38,466 bases of DNA from a bacterium. GTDB taxonomy: Bacteria; Actinomycetota; Acidimicrobiia; Acidimicrobiales; CATQHL01. The translations under genes and the position numbers were made by a program. The DNA lies in the NCBI GenBank assembly GCA_028824415.1, contig JAPPDX010000001.1, forward strand, positions 1-38,466, read 5' to 3'. The notes beneath the pieces are model-generated. The model was not told the origin of the DNA. It worked only from the letters and a program-made list of their open reading frames with translations, and ran no database searches. Below are positions 25,386 to 33,300 of the stretch, piece after piece. How positions within the stretch are numbered: the stretch's first letter is position 1; every line of letters starts with the position of its first letter.

Positions 25386-25880
25386 TCAGGAGCCGGGCGG
25401 CGGCTGGATGAACTCGATTGTCGCTCCGTCGATCGTGCGCATGTAGACGATCCTGGCGCCCTTGGCGGGACCGGCCGGAACCTCGACCGGGACATCGCTG
25501 ACGGGGCGTGCGCCCAGCGCCACGGCACGCTCCCAGATGGCGTCCATGTCCTCGACCTCCATGCAGAAGTGCACGTTGCCCTGGTGAATGGTGTCGTCGT
25601 CGACGGGCGTGCCGTCGCGGTTGAGGTAGTGCACCAACTCGAGCACGGCATCGCTGCCCGGCACGTCGATCCAGGCGGCGTCGATGGCCACGCCGGGATG
25701 GCCCACGATCGAGCCGATGTGCGGCTGGTCCAGAAGGCGCCGGGAGTTTACGGTGACACCGAACAGTTGCTCCCAGAACCGGAGCGATTCCTCGAGGTCG
25801 CTGACGGTCAGACCGATGTGATGGAGCCGCTGGGCGTCGGCGCCGCTCGTCGCCTCGCCGGATTGCATGGTGGATGTCAT
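25386..25880 (-). CDS. VOC (glyoxalase/methylmalonyl-CoA epimerase-like) metalloenzyme
   Basis: 164 residues of vicinal-oxygen-chelate fold. The metal ligands are visible at the expected places: His in LHHIGLTVSDLEESLRFWEQLFG (about 20-42), Glu in AVLELVHYLN (about 80), His in NVHFCMEVEDMDAIWERA (about 103-120), and Glu in GATIEFIQPP (about 155-160). Related enzymes include glyoxalase I, methylmalonyl-CoA epimerase and ring-cleavage dioxygenases. I cannot fix the substrate. It lies 8 bases after the SMP-30 gene on the same strand, so it is probably co-expressed with the lactonase and the sugar-catabolic genes. Confidence 0.75.
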   Translation of the reverse strand: MTSTMQSGEATSGADAQRLHHIGLTVSDLEESLRFWEQLFGVTVNSRRLLDQPHIGSIVGHPGVAIDAAWIDVPGSDAVLELVHYLNRDGTPVDDDTIHQGNVHFCMEVEDMDAIWERAVALGARPVSDVPVEVPAGPAKGARIVYMRTIDGATIEFIQPPPGS

Positions 25881-25888
25881 GTGCCCCC

Positions 25889-26794
25889 CTAGTCCGGGTG
25901 AACGTGGTATCCGGGAACGTTCACCCTGGTCCTGTAGAGCATATGCCCCGCCGTCACGTAGAGGGTCCGCTTGTCGCTGCCCCCGAAGCAGCAGTTGGTG
26001 ATCACGTCGGTGGGGATCGGGATCCGCTCGAGGAGTTCGCCCGAAGGCGTGATCACGTAGACCCCCGGCGGGTTCTGCGTCGTCTCGGTCGAAAGTCGCT
26101 GGGTCAGGATCCCGGCGCAGACGTACAGGTTGCCGGCCACATCAAGTTCCATCCCGTCGCCCCCGCGACCTGGGGCGAAGTCGTAGACGGGCGTGCGGTC
26201 GACGGCGTTGCCGTCGGCGTCGAGGGCGAAGGCCCAGACCATCCGGTTCCCGTCCATGTGGTGGTTCGAGTCGATGACATAGAGAACGCGGTCGTCGGGC
26301 GTGACCGCCAAGCCGTTGGGCCTCTCGACGTCGGGCTGTCCGATGATGCGGGTGACGGTTCCGTCGGTGTCGATGCGGTAGACGCCTTCGGTGTCCATCT
26401 CGAGGTCGGACCGGTCGGCGTCGTAGCGGGGATCGGTGAAGTAGAGCCGCCCCTGCGTGTCGACCGTCACGTCGTTGGGGCTGTTGAGGCGTCTCCCCTC
26501 GTAGCTTTCCGCCAGCACCTCGACCTCGCCGGTGGCGATGTCGGTGCGGGTGACGCGCCTGCGGCCTCGTGGCCCGTGCTCGGCTCCCTCGCAGGTGACG
26601 AGGCGGCCCTGCCGGTCGAAGACGTTGCCGTTGGCCCGCCCCGCGTCCTCCCGGAAGACCCCGAGTTCCCCGTCGGCGGTCAGCGTCATGATCCGGTTCG
26701 CCCGGAGGTCGGAGAAATACACCGTGCCGTACGCATCCACCGCCGGACCCTCGAGGAACGCCACGATGGTCGCAGCCTCGACCGGTGTGCCCAC
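25889..26794 (-). CDS. SMP-30/gluconolactonase family beta-propeller enzyme
   Basis: 301 residues from a GTG at 26794 with GGAGG 7 bases upstream. A longer frame to 27085 runs through the divergent gene and is rejected. The beta-propeller motifs are clear: FLEGPAVDAYGTVYFSDLRANRI (blade 1, metal Glu in EGPAVD), GRLVTCEGAEHGPRGRRRVTRTD, RLNSPNDVTVDTQGRLYFTDPRYD (metal Asn and Asp), ERPNGLAVTPDDRVLYVIDSNHHM, GDGMELDVAGNLYVC (metal Asp), and TNCCFGGSDKRTLYVTAGHMLYR. These enzymes hydrolyse sugar-acid lactones or related esters with a divalent metal. It fits the dehydrogenases nearby, which form lactones. Confidence 0.9.
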   Translation of the reverse strand: MGTPVEAATIVAFLEGPAVDAYGTVYFSDLRANRIMTLTADGELGVFREDAGRANGNVFDRQGRLVTCEGAEHGPRGRRRVTRTDIATGEVEVLAESYEGRRLNSPNDVTVDTQGRLYFTDPRYDADRSDLEMDTEGVYRIDTDGTVTRIIGQPDVERPNGLAVTPDDRVLYVIDSNHHMDGNRMVWAFALDADGNAVDRTPVYDFAPGRGGDGMELDVAGNLYVCAGILTQRLSTETTQNPPGVYVITPSGELLERIPIPTDVITNCCFGGSDKRTLYVTAGHMLYRTRVNVPGYHVHPD

Positions 26795-26899
26795 GGAGGA
26801 TCCTCCGGCGTGCTCAGAGTTCAGATCGATCCTCCTCAAGCCTCGGCTCACCGCGGCGCGGTACGGTCGAGGGTACTGCCACGGCGGGGAGACCTTCTG

Positions 26900-27187
26900 A
26901 TGTCCGCTGAGCCGAGCGAAGAGCGATCGGGTGGCCACCCAATGTGGTGGAGCCTCTTTTTCGTCGTGCTGGGCATAACGTTCGTCGGAGGATACGGCTT
27001 CGCCCTGGCGTGCTTGATTCCGGGCATCCAGGATTACCGCACCGGAGAAAGCCAGTTCTTCGGCGGAATCACCGAGAGGAAACATCCCCGCAAGTACTGG
27101 ATCGGGACCAACGCCTGGTTCGCTCTGGCTCTCTTCTTCTTTGTTGCCGCTCTCACCGGATCCGCCTTCGCCTTCCCACCCTGGTAG
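26900..27187 (+). CDS. Small two-helix membrane protein of unknown function
   Basis: 95 residues from the ATG at 26900, with GGGGAG about 8 bases upstream. Two hydrophobic segments are visible: MWWSLFFVVLGITFVGGYGFALACLI (about 15-40) and WFALALFFFVAALTGSAFAF (about 73-92). A polar loop between them has GITERKHPRKYWIG. No family is recognised. It is divergent from the SMP-30 gene (105-bp spacer 26795-26899) and convergent to the ABC ATPase gene. Codon use looks like the neighbours, and the ribosome site supports it as a real gene. Confidence 0.6.
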   Translation: MSAEPSEERSGGHPMWWSLFFVVLGITFVGGYGFALACLIPGIQDYRTGESQFFGGITERKHPRKYWIGTNAWFALALFFFVAALTGSAFAFPPW

Positions 27188-27240
27188 CCGCCGTACGCTT
27201 GGAACCCGACTAGCAGGCAGCCGAGGCGCCGCCGGCTCAA

Positions 27241-28032
27241 TCAGCCCGCCGGCCCCGCCTGCGGCCCGATCGTCCCGGTGATGTAGCCGACAACCTCCGA
27301 TGCGGAGGTCTCCGCACCCACGAGTTGGGCGGCGGTCTCGCCTTGACGCAGCACGACGACCCTGTCGGCGACCTTGAGGACCTCGGCGATGTCGTGGCTC
27401 ACCACGATGATCGGCACGCCCTCCTCCTTGGCGATCTGCATGATCAGGTGGCCCACCTCGGCGGTCGCCTGCACGCCGAGCGCCGCCGTTGGCTCGTCCA
27501 GCAGAAGCAGTTCGCGTTTCCAGAACGCCGCCCGGGCGATGGCGACGGCTTGGCGTTGACCCCCGGAGAGGCTGTTCACCTTCTGGGCCACCGAACCGGG
27601 GATCGTGATGTGGAGGCGGGCGATGGCGTCACGAGCCTGCAGCCGCATGGCCCGGTTGTTGAGGAATGCGAAGGGGCCACGATGGTCGCGCACGCGGACC
27701 TCGCGGCCCAAGAAGAAGTTGCCGGCGATGTCCAGGTTCCCCACCAGGCCGAGGTCCTGGTAGACGGTCTCGATGCCCGCCTGGCGGTGCTGGGCGGGGT
27801 TCCCGAACTCGAGATGCTCGCCGTTGAGCATCACGGAGCCCGCGGTCGGCTCCAGCGCGCCCGAGACAATCTTCAAGAGTGTCGACTTGCCGGCGCCGTT
27901 GTCGCCCACCAGACCCAGGATCTCGCCACGGCCCAGCGTGAACGACACTCCCTTGAGCGCCTCGATGGCCCCGAACCTCTTGATGAGGTTCTGGACCTCC
28001 AGGACGGGGACGGGAGCGGGCGCGACCGTCAT
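27241..28032 (-). CDS. Sugar ABC transporter ATPase, single-domain (FrcA/CUT2-like)
   Basis: 263 residues. Walker A GDNGAGKST (about 42-50), Q-loop ETVYQDLGLV, signature LSGGQRQAVAIARA (about 157-170), Walker B LLLLDEPTAALG, and the H-loop His in IIVVSHDIAEV are intact. The wording LVGDNGAGKSTLLKIVSGALEPTAGSVMLNG and EVGHLIMQIAKEEGVPI are typical of ATPases paired with RbsC-type permeases. Most ribose-type ATPases have two fused ABC domains (about 500 residues); this is the half-size form as in FrcA. The ATG at 28032 overlaps the permease stop (ATGA), confirming the pair. Confidence 0.92.
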   Translation of the reverse strand: MTVAPAPVPVLEVQNLIKRFGAIEALKGVSFTLGRGEILGLVGDNGAGKSTLLKIVSGALEPTAGSVMLNGEHLEFGNPAQHRQAGIETVYQDLGLVGNLDIAGNFFLGREVRVRDHRGPFAFLNNRAMRLQARDAIARLHITIPGSVAQKVNSLSGGQRQAVAIARAAFWKRELLLLDEPTAALGVQATAEVGHLIMQIAKEEGVPIIVVSHDIAEVLKVADRVVVLRQGETAAQLVGAETSASEVVGYITGTIGPQAGPAG

Positions 28033-29054
28033 GCTCGCCGCTCGATTCGGCGAACCACGCCGTCGAAGACGACCGCGACGATGAGCGCGATGCCCAATGC
28101 GATCGTCTGCACCGACGACGGGAGCAGCAGCAGCGAGAAGCCATTCTGCAGCACGCCCAGGATCGCGACCGCCAGCAGCGTGCCGATGATCGACCCCCGG
28201 CCCCCGGTGAGGCTGGCGCCCCCCAGAATGACCGCCGTGACCACCGAAAGCAGGAACGTGTCGCCGACCCGCGGCGACGCGGACTGCAGGATCCCGGTGA
28301 GGAGCACACCACCGACGGAGGCCGACAGCCCCGACGCGATGTAGAGCGCATACTGCACACGCCGGATGGGCAGGCCGGCCAGCCGGGCGGCCTCTGCGTT
28401 GCCGCCGATGGCGTAGACCCAACGGCCCAGCACGGTCGTGCGCTCCAGCACGATGCTGACCACGTAGACGCCGATGAACATGAACACGAGCACCGACACG
28501 GGCCCCACCTGCGTCTTGGTGATCCATCGCAGGAAGTCGTTGCGCACGACTTCGGTCTGTCCCGACGACAGGAAATGGGCGAGCCCCGTGAAGATCGACA
28601 TCGTGCCGAGCGTCGCGATCAGGGGATTCACCCGCAACACCACGACGAGGGTTGCGTTCGCGGCGCCGACCCCGAGCCCGATGAACAGAACCACCACGAT
28701 CGCGGCCGCCATGGGGACGCCGGCCGCCAACAGGAGTCCGAGCGAGACCGTGCTGATCGCGATAGTCGCACCGACGGAGACGTCGAATCCCCCCGAGACG
28801 ATCAGGAATGTCTGCGGCGCGGCCATGATCGCCAGCACCGTCGAACTGGCCGCCACCGCCAGCAGATTCGAGGCGGCGAAGAAGAAGGGGCTCTTGAAGC
28901 TGAAGAAGAGCACCAGCCCGGCCAGGATCAGCAGCAGCCCCTGACTCTGGAGGAAGCTGGGGTCCAACCACTTGCGCGACGCCGACGCGCCGGACACTCG
29001 CTCAACATCAACGGCGGAGCGAGTGTCCGAACGCGGTTTCGCGGCCTTGAACAC
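28029..29054 (-). CDS. Sugar ABC transporter permease (RbsC/BPD_transp_2 family)
   Basis: 341-residue integral membrane protein. It has about 8-10 helices (LLLILAGLVLFFSF, IVVVLFIGLGVGAANATLVVVL, VSVLVFMFIGVYVVSIVL, LLAVAILGVLQNGFSLLLLP, and others). The EAA-like motif region is present: IGGNAEAARLAGLPIRRVQYALYIASG, characteristic of the RbsC family, with GGASLTGGRGSIIGTLLAV later. The GTG at 29054 has GAGGGA close by. It precedes the ATPase in an ATGA overlap and follows the sugar-binding protein by 111 bases, so the three form one importer for an unknown sugar or polyol. Confidence 0.92.
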   Translation of the reverse strand: MFKAAKPRSDTRSAVDVERVSGASASRKWLDPSFLQSQGLLLILAGLVLFFSFKSPFFFAASNLLAVAASSTVLAIMAAPQTFLIVSGGFDVSVGATIAISTVSLGLLLAAGVPMAAAIVVVLFIGLGVGAANATLVVVLRVNPLIATLGTMSIFTGLAHFLSSGQTEVVRNDFLRWITKTQVGPVSVLVFMFIGVYVVSIVLERTTVLGRWVYAIGGNAEAARLAGLPIRRVQYALYIASGLSASVGGVLLTGILQSASPRVGDTFLLSVVTAVILGGASLTGGRGSIIGTLLAVAILGVLQNGFSLLLLPSSVQTIALGIALIVAVVFDGVVRRIERRA

Positions 29055-29165
29055 GGATTCCCTCAGGAGAAGCCGATCACCGGCTTGACTATGCGCGCGA
29101 CCGAGTCACCTGCCGGCAGACGGCCATCAGTCCGATGGACCTGCGATCAACGACCTCCCGCACTG

Positions 29166-30269
29166 CTAGCACGCGGACTCCGGATAGAAGTCCCCGAGGT
29201 TCTCGGCGGTCAGCACTTCGGTGGGCAGCTCGATGAAGCCCGGGAGATCGGCCCCGTGGATCAGCCCGATCAGTGCAGGTATGGCGTACTTGCCGTAGTT
29301 CTCGGGGAAGTACGCGACGCTGGCGTAGAGACTGCCCTCGCAGATCGCCTCGAACTGGCTTGCGCCCTGGCCGACGGACACCATGTCGTCGTCGCTGCGG
29401 CCGGCCGTGCGGAGCGCCTCGAGCATTCCCAGCGTGAGTTCGTCGTTGACCGAGGCGACGAGGATCTTCGCACCCTCGGGAATCCTGGCCACGATGGCCG
29501 CAGTGTTGGCGTTCGCGGTCGGCGGGTCGGCTGCTGTGGCGATGGGGATGACCTCGGCGTCGGGAACGGCCGCCGTGACGCCCTCCACGATCCCGTCCGT
29601 GAGGTCGATCGTCGTCTGGCCGGCCTCGTCGAAGGTGCCGACGATGAGGACGATCTCCTCGCCCGACCAGCGCTCGGCCGCCTGCGCGCCGAGCGTCTGA
29701 CCCGACTTCAATCCGGCGTTGCCCAGGTCGACCTCGATCAGGGCGATGTCCGGTGCGGGCACGAAGATCGCCAGACCGGGCAGGTCGTTGCTCTGGAGAA
29801 CGTCGACGATGCCGGGTTGTGCCGCCTCGATCACGTTGGCGATGATGACGCCGTCCTTGCCCTGCTCGGCGAAGATTCTCACGTTCTCGACGGCCGTCAG
29901 CGGATCGGCGTTGTCGGAGACCACGTCGATGGTCACGCAGCCCATCTCAGCGGCAACGGCTTGGAAGCCCTCGACGGTGAGTAGCGCGAACGACTCGGTG
30001 TCGGAGAAGATGTCGAATCCGAAGTCGTAGGTCTCACCTGCGCATTGATCCGGGCTCGGGCTGCCCAGGAACTGCTCATAGTCGGGCGCCGCCGCGGGCT
30101 CGGGCGGAGGCGCAGGCGCCGGCTCGGGCGGAGGCGCGGGAGCGGGCTCGGGCGGAGGCGCAGGCGGAGCGGCGTCACCGCTGTCATCGCCGGCGCAGGC
30201 TGCCATGACGAGCGCCAGCGCGACGCCCAGCGCGATCAGGGCGCGAAACTTGGACTTGGCGGGTTTCAT
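29166..30269 (-). CDS. Sugar-binding lipoprotein of the CUT2-type importer
   Basis: 367 residues. Signal peptide with lipobox: LIALGVALALVMAAC (Cys about residue 25). Then comes a Pro/Ala/Glu linker of about 35 residues (repeat PEPAPAPPPEPAPAPP), which may hold the domain away from the membrane. The binding domain follows the RbsB type 1 fold: GFDIFSDTESFALLTVEGFQAVAAEMGC, PLTAVENVRIFAEQGKDGVIIANVIEAAQPGIVDVLQSNDLPGLAIFVPAPDIALIEVDLGNAGLKSGQTLG, and ASVNDELTLGMLEALRTAGRSDDDMVSVGQ. The ribosome site (GGAGGGG) is strong. A perfect 8-2-8 palindrome lies just upstream. It is the binding component of the permease/ATPase pair that follows; the ligand is not known. Confidence 0.9.
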   Translation of the reverse strand: MKPAKSKFRALIALGVALALVMAACAGDDSGDAAPPAPPPEPAPAPPPEPAPAPPPEPAAAPDYEQFLGSPSPDQCAGETYDFGFDIFSDTESFALLTVEGFQAVAAEMGCVTIDVVSDNADPLTAVENVRIFAEQGKDGVIIANVIEAAQPGIVDVLQSNDLPGLAIFVPAPDIALIEVDLGNAGLKSGQTLGAQAAERWSGEEIVLIVGTFDEAGQTTIDLTDGIVEGVTAAVPDAEVIPIATAADPPTANANTAAIVARIPEGAKILVASVNDELTLGMLEALRTAGRSDDDMVSVGQGASQFEAICEGSLYASVAYFPENYGKYAIPALIGLIHGADLPGFIELPTEVLTAENLGDFYPESAC

Positions 30270-30288
30270 TGCTATTTCCCCTCCCCTA

Positions 30289-30306
30289 TTCGACGAGTTC
30301 GTCGAA
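30289..30306. promoter_or_regulatory. Perfect 8-2-8 palindrome directly upstream of the sugar-binding protein gene
   Basis: TTCGACGAGTTCGTCGAA is an inverted repeat of 8 bases with a 2-base centre. It ends 20 bases upstream of the ATG at 30269, right before the GGAGGGG ribosome site. It could be an operator (for example of a LacI- or ROK-type repressor) or an mRNA hairpin next to the ribosome site. No regulator gene is in the window. Confidence 0.55.
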
Positions 30307-30430
30307 CGTCTGGTGACCGAGAGACACTACCGCACGACCCCCGAGCGTGTCAGGGGCAGCTACCGGCATTCGCGCAGCGGAACCGGCAACTCCGGCTCAC
30401 TCACCGCCCCCATTCTCCGAGCACGGCGGC

Positions 30431-30520
30431 TCCCGGCCTGCGCCGGGATGACGCCTCGGGTCGTCGGACGACGCCTCGGGCCGTCAGACGACGCCCAGAC
30501 CGATGGGACGACGCCTCAGA
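30431..30520. repeat. Diverged palindromic element with four 20-bp tail units
   Basis: A decayed element (CCCGGCCTGCGCCGGGATGACG, arms at 30432-30453) is followed by tail units ACGCCTCGGG (30451, 30471), ACGCCCAGAC (30491) and ACGCCTCAGA (30511), an exact 20-bp period. The last unit runs to the end of the Gfo/Idh gene (stop at 30516). It is the same family as the elements at 19136, 20100, 35518 and 36036. Confidence 0.75.
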
Positions 30521-31595
30521 CCGACCAGTCGAGTTCGGCCGGGTCGATCGCCACCTCGGCGCCGACCGCGGCCGACTCGTAGATGGCGTCCACGACCACC
30601 TGCGTCACCAGAGCCTGCTCACCTGTGACCGGAGCGTCGCGCCCACCTCGGATGGCGTCGACGGTCTCGGCGAGGAGAGTCGCCACCGACGGCGGGAACG
30701 AGACGTCGCTCACCGTCTCCGGGGGGAGCAGTTCGATGATCTCCCCGGTGCGTTCGCCGCGTATCGAGGGAGGGTCGAAGACCGCCTGGGCGTTCTCCCC
30801 GATGGCATCCAGGCTGTAGTCCCACGAGGGCGAGCCGTCGGTGTGGGACGGGATGTTGTCCACCCAGCTTCCCTGGAGCGTCATCCAGAAGCCGTCCTCG
30901 AACCGCAGATGTGCGGCGAGCAGGTCATCCACGTTGTAGCGGCCGGCGCTGGCGGTGTCCGGAGCCGTCGGCCCCCGTTTGGTGGGAAACACCTGCGCCG
31001 CGCTGGCCGAGGCGGCAACCGGCCTGGGGAATCCCGCGAACCACAGGGCCAGGTCCAAGAAGTGCACCGCCGTGGCGGCCAGCGCCCCGCCCCCGGAGAG
31101 TTCCTTGCGGTAGTGCTCGCCCCACCAGGGAATCTGTGACGACTTCGCCCAGGCGTGGGTGTACAGCGGACGACCCAGAACCCCCGACTCGATGTGGCGC
31201 TTGATGATCTGGGCGTTCGGCGTGAAGCGCATGTTGAAGCCGATCCCCAGCATCCGGTCTGCTGCTGCGGCCGCCCGCAGCATCTCCCGCCCCTCGGAGG
31301 CGTCGAGTGCCAGCGGCTTCTCGCACAGCACGTGGGCGCCGGTGGCGAAAGCGTCGACCGTCATGCGCATGTGGTGGATTGGCATCGTGCACACCGTCAC
31401 GAGATCGAGTTCGTGTTGCTCGAGCAGGTCGCGATAGTCGGCGTATCCGCTGGCGCTCCGGGTGGTCGATCTCACCTCGTCCAGGCGGGATCTATCGGTG
31501 TCGCACACGGCGACGACTTCGACGTCCTCCAACGCCTGCAGGCACTCCACATGAAGGCTGCCCTGGAACCCGCACCCGATCACACCAACCTTCAT
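30516..31595 (-). CDS. Gfo/Idh/MocA-family NAD(P)-dependent dehydrogenase, copy 1
   Basis: 359 residues from the ATG at 31595; a longer reading from 31682 is Arg-rich and rejected. The N-terminal Rossmann motif is MKVGVIGCGFQGSLHVECL (GxGxxG-like), the next family motif is VTVCTMPIHHMRM, and the catalytic Lys lies in GAHVLCEKPLALDASEG (about 91-107). The second domain has IPWWGEHYRKELSGGGALAATAVHFLDLALWFAG, where family members use Asp/His for hydride transfer. It oxidises a sugar, polyol or inositol-like compound. It is closely similar to the copy at 33301-34371. It follows the SDR-like gene by 10 bases, so it shares its transcript. Confidence 0.88.
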   Translation of the reverse strand: MKVGVIGCGFQGSLHVECLQALEDVEVVAVCDTDRSRLDEVRSTTRSASGYADYRDLLEQHELDLVTVCTMPIHHMRMTVDAFATGAHVLCEKPLALDASEGREMLRAAAAADRMLGIGFNMRFTPNAQIIKRHIESGVLGRPLYTHAWAKSSQIPWWGEHYRKELSGGGALAATAVHFLDLALWFAGFPRPVAASASAAQVFPTKRGPTAPDTASAGRYNVDDLLAAHLRFEDGFWMTLQGSWVDNIPSHTDGSPSWDYSLDAIGENAQAVFDPPSIRGERTGEIIELLPPETVSDVSFPPSVATLLAETVDAIRGGRDAPVTGEQALVTQVVVDAIYESAAVGAEVAIDPAELDWSV

Positions 31596-31605
31596 CAGCA
31601 GCTTC

Positions 31606-32325
31606 CTAGATCGTCTTGGCCGGATAGTGCCAGCTGTACGCCGTCCAGCCGCCATCCATGCGCAGGACCGTGCCCGTGACATAGGACGCCTGCCGTGAGC
31701 CGACGAATCGCAGCACGTCGCCGAGTTGTGCGAACGTGGCCAGTTCCTTCATCGGTGTGCGCTCGATGACCTGATCAGTGGAGCGCTGACTGTCCGGTGC
31801 GTGACCCTCCAAGCCGGCGTAGGTGACGGCGACGATCCGATCGCCGGCGTCGCTCCAAGAGCGGATCTCCGTGCGCATGAGCGACTGCATCGTCGCCGAG
31901 GCCAGTGCACAGCGTCTCTCCCGGGCACCGGTGAACAGCCCGATCTCGGGCAGCAGCGCCACGAACGTCACCGGGATGTGGGTCCTGTCGCCGAGCGCGC
32001 GAGCAGCTCCGACGGAACGTCCCAACAAAGCCGCCTCATCGAAGGATCCGGCGCCGTGATCCTGAGAAGCCGGAGGCGCAAGACTCGGCACCAGGTGAAT
32101 CCAGACGACACCCGCTGGAGCCAGCCGCCCGTCCAGAGAGCCGTCGCCGGAGTCGAGCTCATCCGCTCCGAGACGCAGAGCCGGTATGCCGAGAGCCGAC
32201 TCCACGTGCTGTGCGAAAGATGGCTCGCCACCTGCGATCACGACGCAGGGTCTGGAGGCAACCCGGCTGGATTGATCCACGCCCCCAGCCGCTCCCCCGC
32301 CCGCTGCTGCCGCGCGCTCGCTCAT
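31606..32325 (-). CDS. SDR-like protein lacking cofactor and catalytic motifs (pseudoenzyme candidate)
   Basis: 239 residues. The C-terminus is plainly SDR-like: LGDVLRFVGSRQASYVTGTVLRMDGGWTAYSWHYPA, matching ADVVAFLASRRAAYITGQIVAVDGGWLASDGF in the neighbouring active SDR. The N-terminus lacks the TGxxxGxG dinucleotide motif; the equivalent strand reads CVVIAGGEPSFAQHV. At the place of the catalytic YxxxK (YNAAK in the neighbour) it reads CALAS, so Tyr and Lys are both absent. The ATG at 32325 overlaps the SDR stop in an ATGA, so it is strictly coupled to it. It may be a non-catalytic partner of the SDR or a protein moving to a new role. The fold is certain by its end; the role is not. Confidence 0.7.
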   Translation of the reverse strand: MSERAAAAGGGAAGGVDQSSRVASRPCVVIAGGEPSFAQHVESALGIPALRLGADELDSGDGSLDGRLAPAGVVWIHLVPSLAPPASQDHGAGSFDEAALLGRSVGAARALGDRTHIPVTFVALLPEIGLFTGARERRCALASATMQSLMRTEIRSWSDAGDRIVAVTYAGLEGHAPDSQRSTDQVIERTPMKELATFAQLGDVLRFVGSRQASYVTGTVLRMDGGWTAYSWHYPAKTI

Positions 32326-33170
32326 CCCTGGGCCTCGCCGTGCGTCAGGAATCCATCGCTCGCCAGCCAGCCGCCGTCGACGGCCACGATCTGGCCCGTG
32401 ATGTACGCGGCGCGCCGCGACGCCAGGAAGGCGACGACATCCGCCTGCTCCTCCGTCTCGGCGATGCGACCGAGGGGTGTGCGATCTATGTAGTCGTCGA
32501 GCCGCAACTCGCCTTCGGCGCGATCCAGGATCTCCTGGGTCATCTCGGTCCTCGTGACCGCCGGCGCGATGGCGTTGACGCGCACTCCCCGCGGCGCCCA
32601 CTCGGTGGCGAGCACTTCGGTCAGGATCCGGATGCCGCCCTTCGCCGCGTTGTAGGCCCCTCGCTGGGGGTGGCCCCCGTAGCCGCCGATCGAGCAGAGG
32701 TTGACCATCGCCCCCGAGCCGCGTTCGAGCATCGGTCCGGAGGCTCGGCGCGACATCTTGAACGTGCCCGACAGCATCACGTCGACGTGCAGATCCCAGT
32801 CCTCGTCGGGGAGGTCCTCGGATTGGTCGATCTTGCCTATGCCGGCATTGTTCACCAGGACCTCGACGGATCCCCACCCGCTCTCGAGCTGGGTGAAGGC
32901 AGCGTCGATCGCGTCGGTGTCCCGAACGTCGAGAGCCAGATCGGTCACCTCGAATCCGGCGGCGCGCAGTCGTTCCGTCGTCTCGGCCACCTTCGCGCCG
33001 TTGATGTCGGCCAGGACCACCCTTCCGCCCAGTTCGGCGAGCGCCTTGGCGATCGCCAGTCCGATGCCCTGTGCGGCGCCGGTGACGAGGCACACGATCC
33101 CGCAGAACTCGTCGGGTGCGAGGCCGTCGTCCCACCCGCCGGTTCGTTGGACCGTCGATTCGCCGTTCAA
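32322..33170 (-). CDS. Short-chain dehydrogenase/reductase (classical SDR)
   Basis: 282 residues. The dinucleotide motif is CLVTGAAQGIGLAIAKAL (TGxxxGIG), followed by LVNNAGIG, the catalytic Ser in VNLCSIGGYGG, and YNAAKGG (Tyr-xxx-Lys), then VNAIAPAVTRTEM. All classical SDR catalytic residues are intact; it oxidises or reduces a secondary alcohol/ketone with NAD(P). The start is a TTG at 33170 with a strong GAGGGGAG about 7 bases upstream; an ATG at 33190 is out of frame. It is followed by the SDR-like pseudoenzyme in an ATGA overlap. Confidence 0.9.
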   Translation of the reverse strand: MNGESTVQRTGGWDDGLAPDEFCGIVCLVTGAAQGIGLAIAKALAELGGRVVLADINGAKVAETTERLRAAGFEVTDLALDVRDTDAIDAAFTQLESGWGSVEVLVNNAGIGKIDQSEDLPDEDWDLHVDVMLSGTFKMSRRASGPMLERGSGAMVNLCSIGGYGGHPQRGAYNAAKGGIRILTEVLATEWAPRGVRVNAIAPAVTRTEMTQEILDRAEGELRLDDYIDRTPLGRIAETEEQADVVAFLASRRAAYITGQIVAVDGGWLASDGFLTHGEAQG

Positions 33171-33186
33171 ACTCGGTCTCCCCTCG

Positions 33187-33219
33187 CCATCGCCGGGTCA
33201 GGTCGTGATCGGGCGATGG
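33187..33219. promoter_or_regulatory. Inverted repeat upstream of the SDR gene
   Basis: CCATCGCC at 33187-33194 pairs with GGCGATGG at 33212-33219, separated by 17 bases. It lies just before the SDR ribosome site in the 130-bp spacer after the second Gfo/Idh gene. It may be an operator or the end of a transcript; no T-run follows. Confidence 0.3.
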
Positions 33220-33300
33220 TACCGCAGCACGGATTCCACCGGCTCGGGCCGATCGAGCGGTGCCGCACGGTGGCCACGGCGCGGCCGCCGAGGCCCAGGC

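Noticed and set aside
25349..25651. 100-residue minus-strand frame ending PAELDWSG
   Set aside because: The frame overlaps the VOC gene, which has all its metal ligands; only the last few residues after the VOC stop resemble a real gene end, reported as a possible fossil.
26795..27085. 97-residue N-terminal extension of the SMP-30 protein
   Set aside because: It runs antisense through a divergent gene with a good ribosome site; the GTG at 26794 has GGAGG at proper spacing.
29060..29090. Hairpin AAGCCG/CGGCTT between the sugar-binding protein and permease genes, as terminator
   Set aside because: The stem is only 6 bp and no T-run follows; it lies inside an operon.
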